DNA of 8,815 nucleotides from Bacillota bacterium. GTDB lineage: Bacteria; Bacillota; Clostridia; Acetivibrionales; JAFADI01. Under the pieces are notes generated by a model. That model was not told the origin of the DNA. It searched no databases and saw only the letters and a program-made list of their open reading frames with translations. Where the stretch lies: positions 1-8,815 of the forward strand of contig JAFADI010000107.1 of NCBI GenBank assembly GCA_023424965.1. Direction: 5' to 3'. The position numbers were made by a program, and so were the translations under genes. Shown in pieces: positions 7,871-8,815 of the stretch (position 1 is the stretch's first letter; every line of letters begins with the position of its first letter).

Positions 7871-7891
7871 GTACAATTCCTAATTATGTAC
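7871..7891. repeat. Short inverted repeat after the S-component gene
   Basis: GTACA (7871-7875) and TGTAC (7887-7891) form a perfect 5-base inverted repeat around 11 AT-rich bases, ten bases after the S-component stop. There is no U-run after it, so it is not a classical terminator. It could be an operator or chance. Confidence 0.25.
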
Positions 7892-7976
7892 AGGCAGACA
7901 AATTAATAGCAGAATACAAACTCTTCAATCGGCAGAAAATACAGTAAAAGCAATGACGCCGAGAGGAGAAGACCAC

Positions 7977-8180
7977 ATGGCCAATAAAAATGACAAGAAC
8001 AATATTAAGGACGAAAGAATAGAAGATACGACCCTGTACGGAGAATTCATCTCTTCCTTCCACAATTGGCAGACACCGGACAGGCAGCGGAAAGTAGCCC
8101 GCCATCTGGAGGAGGTTACCGAGGAACTGTCCCCGGAGGAAAGAAAGAGGATAGAAAAAGAAACGAAACGCAGCAATTAG
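7977..8180 (+). CDS. Small, highly charged hypothetical protein (67 aa)
   Basis: The 67-residue product has no signal peptide or membrane segment and should be cytoplasmic. The first 20 residues are rich in Asn, Lys and Asp. The middle (about 21-35) contains LYGEFISSFHNW. The last 30 residues form a likely amphipathic helix dense in Arg, Lys and Glu (RQRKVARHLEEVTEEL, then PEERKRIEKE). AGGAGA at 7964-7969 sits seven bases before the ATG at 7977. An in-frame ATG at 7953 would add eight residues but has no ribosome binding site and would carry this one inside its coding sequence. I do not recognise the family. It lies between the S-component gene and ctsR; whether it shares a transcript with the former is unclear. 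The good ribosome binding site and the biased, non-shadow composition support a real gene. Confidence 0.7.
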   Translation: MANKNDKNNIKDERIEDTTLYGEFISSFHNWQTPDRQRKVARHLEEVTEELSPEERKRIEKETKRSN

Positions 8181-8263
8181 TATTGTGGTTTAACCAGTGG
8201 GAGCTTTAAAACGATAATCCAACGTATAGATGAATTTTTGCGGGATTTTTGAAAAAATTTACC

Positions 8264-8292
8264 TTGAAGAAGAGTTTCCCATCTTTTATAAT
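8264..8292 (+). promoter_or_regulatory. Sigma-A promoter of ctsR
   Basis: TTGAAG (8264-8269) and a perfect TATAAT (8287-8292) are spaced by 17 bases. The expected start site is around 8299, about 38 bases before the ctsR ATG and directly against the CtsR operator. Confidence 0.85.
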
Positions 8293-8301
8293 ATTATTAA
8301 A

Positions 8302-8318
8302 GGTCAAAGATAGTCAAA
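8302..8318 (+). promoter_or_regulatory. CtsR operator (heptad direct repeat)
   Basis: GGTCAAA, a GAT spacer and AGTCAAA match the known CtsR box, (A/G)GTCAAANAN(A/G)GTCAAA, at every position. The box overlaps the predicted transcription start of ctsR, so bound CtsR would block its own promoter. This is the expected autoregulation, released by heat or protein-damaging stress. Confidence 0.93.
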
Positions 8319-8336
8319 ATCAATTGAGGTGATAGT

Positions 8337-8795
8337 ATGGCGCGGCTTAGTGATTTGATTGAAGCATTCATAAAGCAGCTAATCGACGACACGAATGGTG
8401 CCATTGAGATTCAGAGGAATGAACTTGCCAACCAGTTTAATTGTGTGCCGTCCCAGATTAATTATGTCATTGATACCAGGTTTACTTCCGATAAAGGCTA
8501 CTTTGTGGAAAGCCGCAGAGGCGGAGGCGGGCATATACGCATAAAAAGGGTCAATATCGTCAGGCCGGGCAACTATCTGATGCATATCGTCACATCCATG
8601 GGGAACAGCATTTCGCAGCAGTCGGCGGAGATTTTCATCAACAATTTTGTTGATTATGAGGTGATCTCCCTGCGGGAAGGCTACCTATTGAAAGCTGCCG
8701 TAAGCGACAAGGTCCTGGGGGTGGTTCCCCTTCCCCAAAGGGATATGATGAGGGCCAGCCTGCTGAAGAATATGCTGATGAGCCTGCTGGTTTAA
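8337..8795 (+). CDS. ctsR: CtsR, repressor of class III heat-shock genes
   Basis: This 152-aa protein matches CtsR along its length. The N-terminal winged helix-turn-helix (about 1-70) contains QRNELANQFNCVPSQINYVI and the wing ESRRGGGGHIRI. The glycine loop at 62-65 is the region that acts as temperature sensor in Bacillus CtsR, and Arg61 aligns with the arginine there that McsB can phosphorylate. The C-terminal part (about 80-150) is the dimerisation region. CtsR is a cytoplasmic dimer that represses clp and mcs genes until heat or protein stress inactivates it. The ATG is preceded by GAGGTGAT at 8326-8333, a long match to the 16S rRNA 3' end. A perfect CtsR box covers its promoter, so autoregulation is expected. 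ctsR usually heads an operon with mcsA, mcsB and clpC. Only 20 bases follow the stop here and hold no visible start or terminator. Confidence 0.97.
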   Translation: MARLSDLIEAFIKQLIDDTNGAIEIQRNELANQFNCVPSQINYVIDTRFTSDKGYFVESRRGGGGHIRIKRVNIVRPGNYLMHIVTSMGNSISQQSAEIFINNFVDYEVISLREGYLLKAAVSDKVLGVVPLPQRDMMRASLLKNMLMSLLV

Positions 8796-8815
8796 TGCCC
8801 AAAACAGGCAAATAT

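Noticed and set aside
8186..8196. Perfect 11-base palindrome TGGTTTAACCA after the small protein gene
   Set aside because: A one-base loop cannot form a terminator hairpin and no U-run follows; at this size it may be chance. An operator role has no support.
8233..8260. AATTTTT and AAAAATT inverted repeat upstream of the ctsR promoter
   Set aside because: The stem is entirely A-T with a 13-base loop and lacks a GC core, so it is a poor terminator; it is more likely an AT-rich stretch ahead of the promoter.

Overview
The window looks like chromosomal DNA from an anaerobic, saccharolytic member of the Bacillota, probably class Clostridia. Four things point that way: an oxygen-sensitive glycyl radical enzyme, a YesM/YesN-type two-component pair, strong GGAGG-type ribosome binding sites, and a CtsR repressor with its own operator. 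The lineage inside Clostridia cannot be fixed from the sequence. All genes are on the + strand, and no RNA gene, CRISPR array or insertion sequence was seen. No gene-free stretch exceeds about 165 bases.

Region 1 (1-7110) reads as one probable operon. It holds the last 22 codons of an upstream gene, possibly the radical-SAM activase, then a 730-aa glycyl radical enzyme. After that come a family 1 extracellular sugar-binding lipoprotein, a YesM-like sensor histidine kinase, and a YesN-like response regulator with an AraC-type DNA-binding domain. No ABC permease or ATPase lies between them. The plausible reading is that the lipoprotein and kinase sense an extracellular sugar or sugar derivative and the regulator controls anaerobic use of it, including the glycyl radical enzyme. 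The enzyme has the radical Gly705 motif and an active-site Cys382. It lacks the Glu two residues after that Cys which marks many dehydratases and decarboxylases of the family, so its reaction cannot be assigned.

Region 2 (7111-7860) has a good sigma-A-type promoter, a leader of roughly 120 nt and a six-helix ECF transporter substrate-binding (S) component. The leader matches no riboswitch I know. Vitamin uptake is likely, substrate unknown.

Region 3 (7861-8815) holds a 67-aa highly charged protein of unknown function. It is followed by a near-consensus promoter overlapped at its start site by a perfect CtsR heptad repeat, and then ctsR itself. The clp/mcs genes that usually follow ctsR would lie beyond the window.

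Three start codons are placed by ribosome binding sites rather than by longest reading frame: a rare CTG for the kinase (3729), GTG for the response regulator (5515) and an internal ATG for the small protein (7977).
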